Shown here piece by piece: positions 32,926 through 33,111 of a DNA stretch of 33,111 nucleotides. Each line of letters opens with the position of its first letter. Position 1 is the stretch's first letter. Source of the DNA: Thermoanaerobaculia bacterium (GTDB taxonomy: Bacteria; Acidobacteriota; Thermoanaerobaculia; Multivoradales; JAIOJS01); NCBI GenBank assembly GCA_019911795.1, contig JAIOJS010000056.1, positions 1-33,111 on the forward strand, given 5' to 3'. Position numbers and translations under genes: made by a program. The notes below the pieces were generated by a model. It did no database searches. It saw only the letters and a program-made list of their open reading frames with translations, and was not told where the DNA came from.

Positions 32926-33111
<186 letters not shown>

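Overview
The window is a GC-rich bacterial chromosome segment dominated by aerobic respiration. It carries genes of alternative complex III (ACIII, the Act quinol:electron-acceptor oxidoreductase), a complete A-type haem-copper oxidase locus, the edge of a second oxidase locus, and several cytochromes c. ACIII, caa3/aa3-like oxidases with a 'GPDGIFGRTD' insertion in CoxB, and many PCP_red-domain proteins together suggest Acidobacteriota or a related deep lineage (Nitrospirota, NC10 or Planctomycetota are alternatives). No rRNA, tRNA, CRISPR array or insertion sequence was recognised, and the assignment is an inference from gene content only.

Layout. (1) 1-5976, plus strand: a tightly overlapping operon that starts inside actB, continues with actE, then a CydA-like 'bd-like oxidase' membrane subunit, two membrane-bound monohaem cytochromes c, and a dihaem cytochrome fused to an ethylbenzene-dehydrogenase-gamma-like domain. 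(2) 6043-8325: a large universal-stress-protein/PCP_red fusion. (3) 8383-17098: housekeeping and signalling genes: sixA, ppk1, an FHA-GGDEF diguanylate cyclase, an amidase lipoprotein, an AstE/AspA-like deacylase, a GNAT enzyme, an Mrp-type ATPase and a small zinc-ribbon/PCP_red protein. (4) 22726-17266, minus strand: a cupredoxin-like protein, then coxA, coxC, subunit IV, two tiny membrane proteins, coxB and an unknown gene. (5) 22980-23795: a methyltransferase. (6) 29703-23834, minus strand: actC, actD, actF, a radical SAM protein and a GNAT-like protein. (7) 30429-30776, plus strand: a selenocysteine-containing ArsC-family protein. (8) 32025-30790, minus strand: a radical SAM/SPASM protein with a PCP_red tail. 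(9) 33111-32539, minus strand: the end of a second oxidase locus (subunit III fragment and subunit IV).

How it works together. The known ACIII subunits in view are split: actB and actE lie in the left operon, and actC, actD and actF lie about 20 kb away on the opposite strand. A bd-like oxidase and three cytochromes c sit directly behind actE. This suggests that ACIII, the bd-like module and the cytochrome oxidase share a periplasmic electron pool, although the upstream part of the left operon is not visible. An acidic GGDDFW motif occurs both in the dihaem cytochrome and at the extreme C terminus of CoxB.

The strongest unexpected signal is at 30429-30776. An in-frame TGA replaces the first cysteine of the CxxC active site of an ArsC/Spx-family protein. 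It is followed, at the correct distance, by a perfect 7-bp hairpin with a GGTC loop, which fits a bacterial SECIS element. A naive gene call would start after the TGA and lose the catalytic N terminus.
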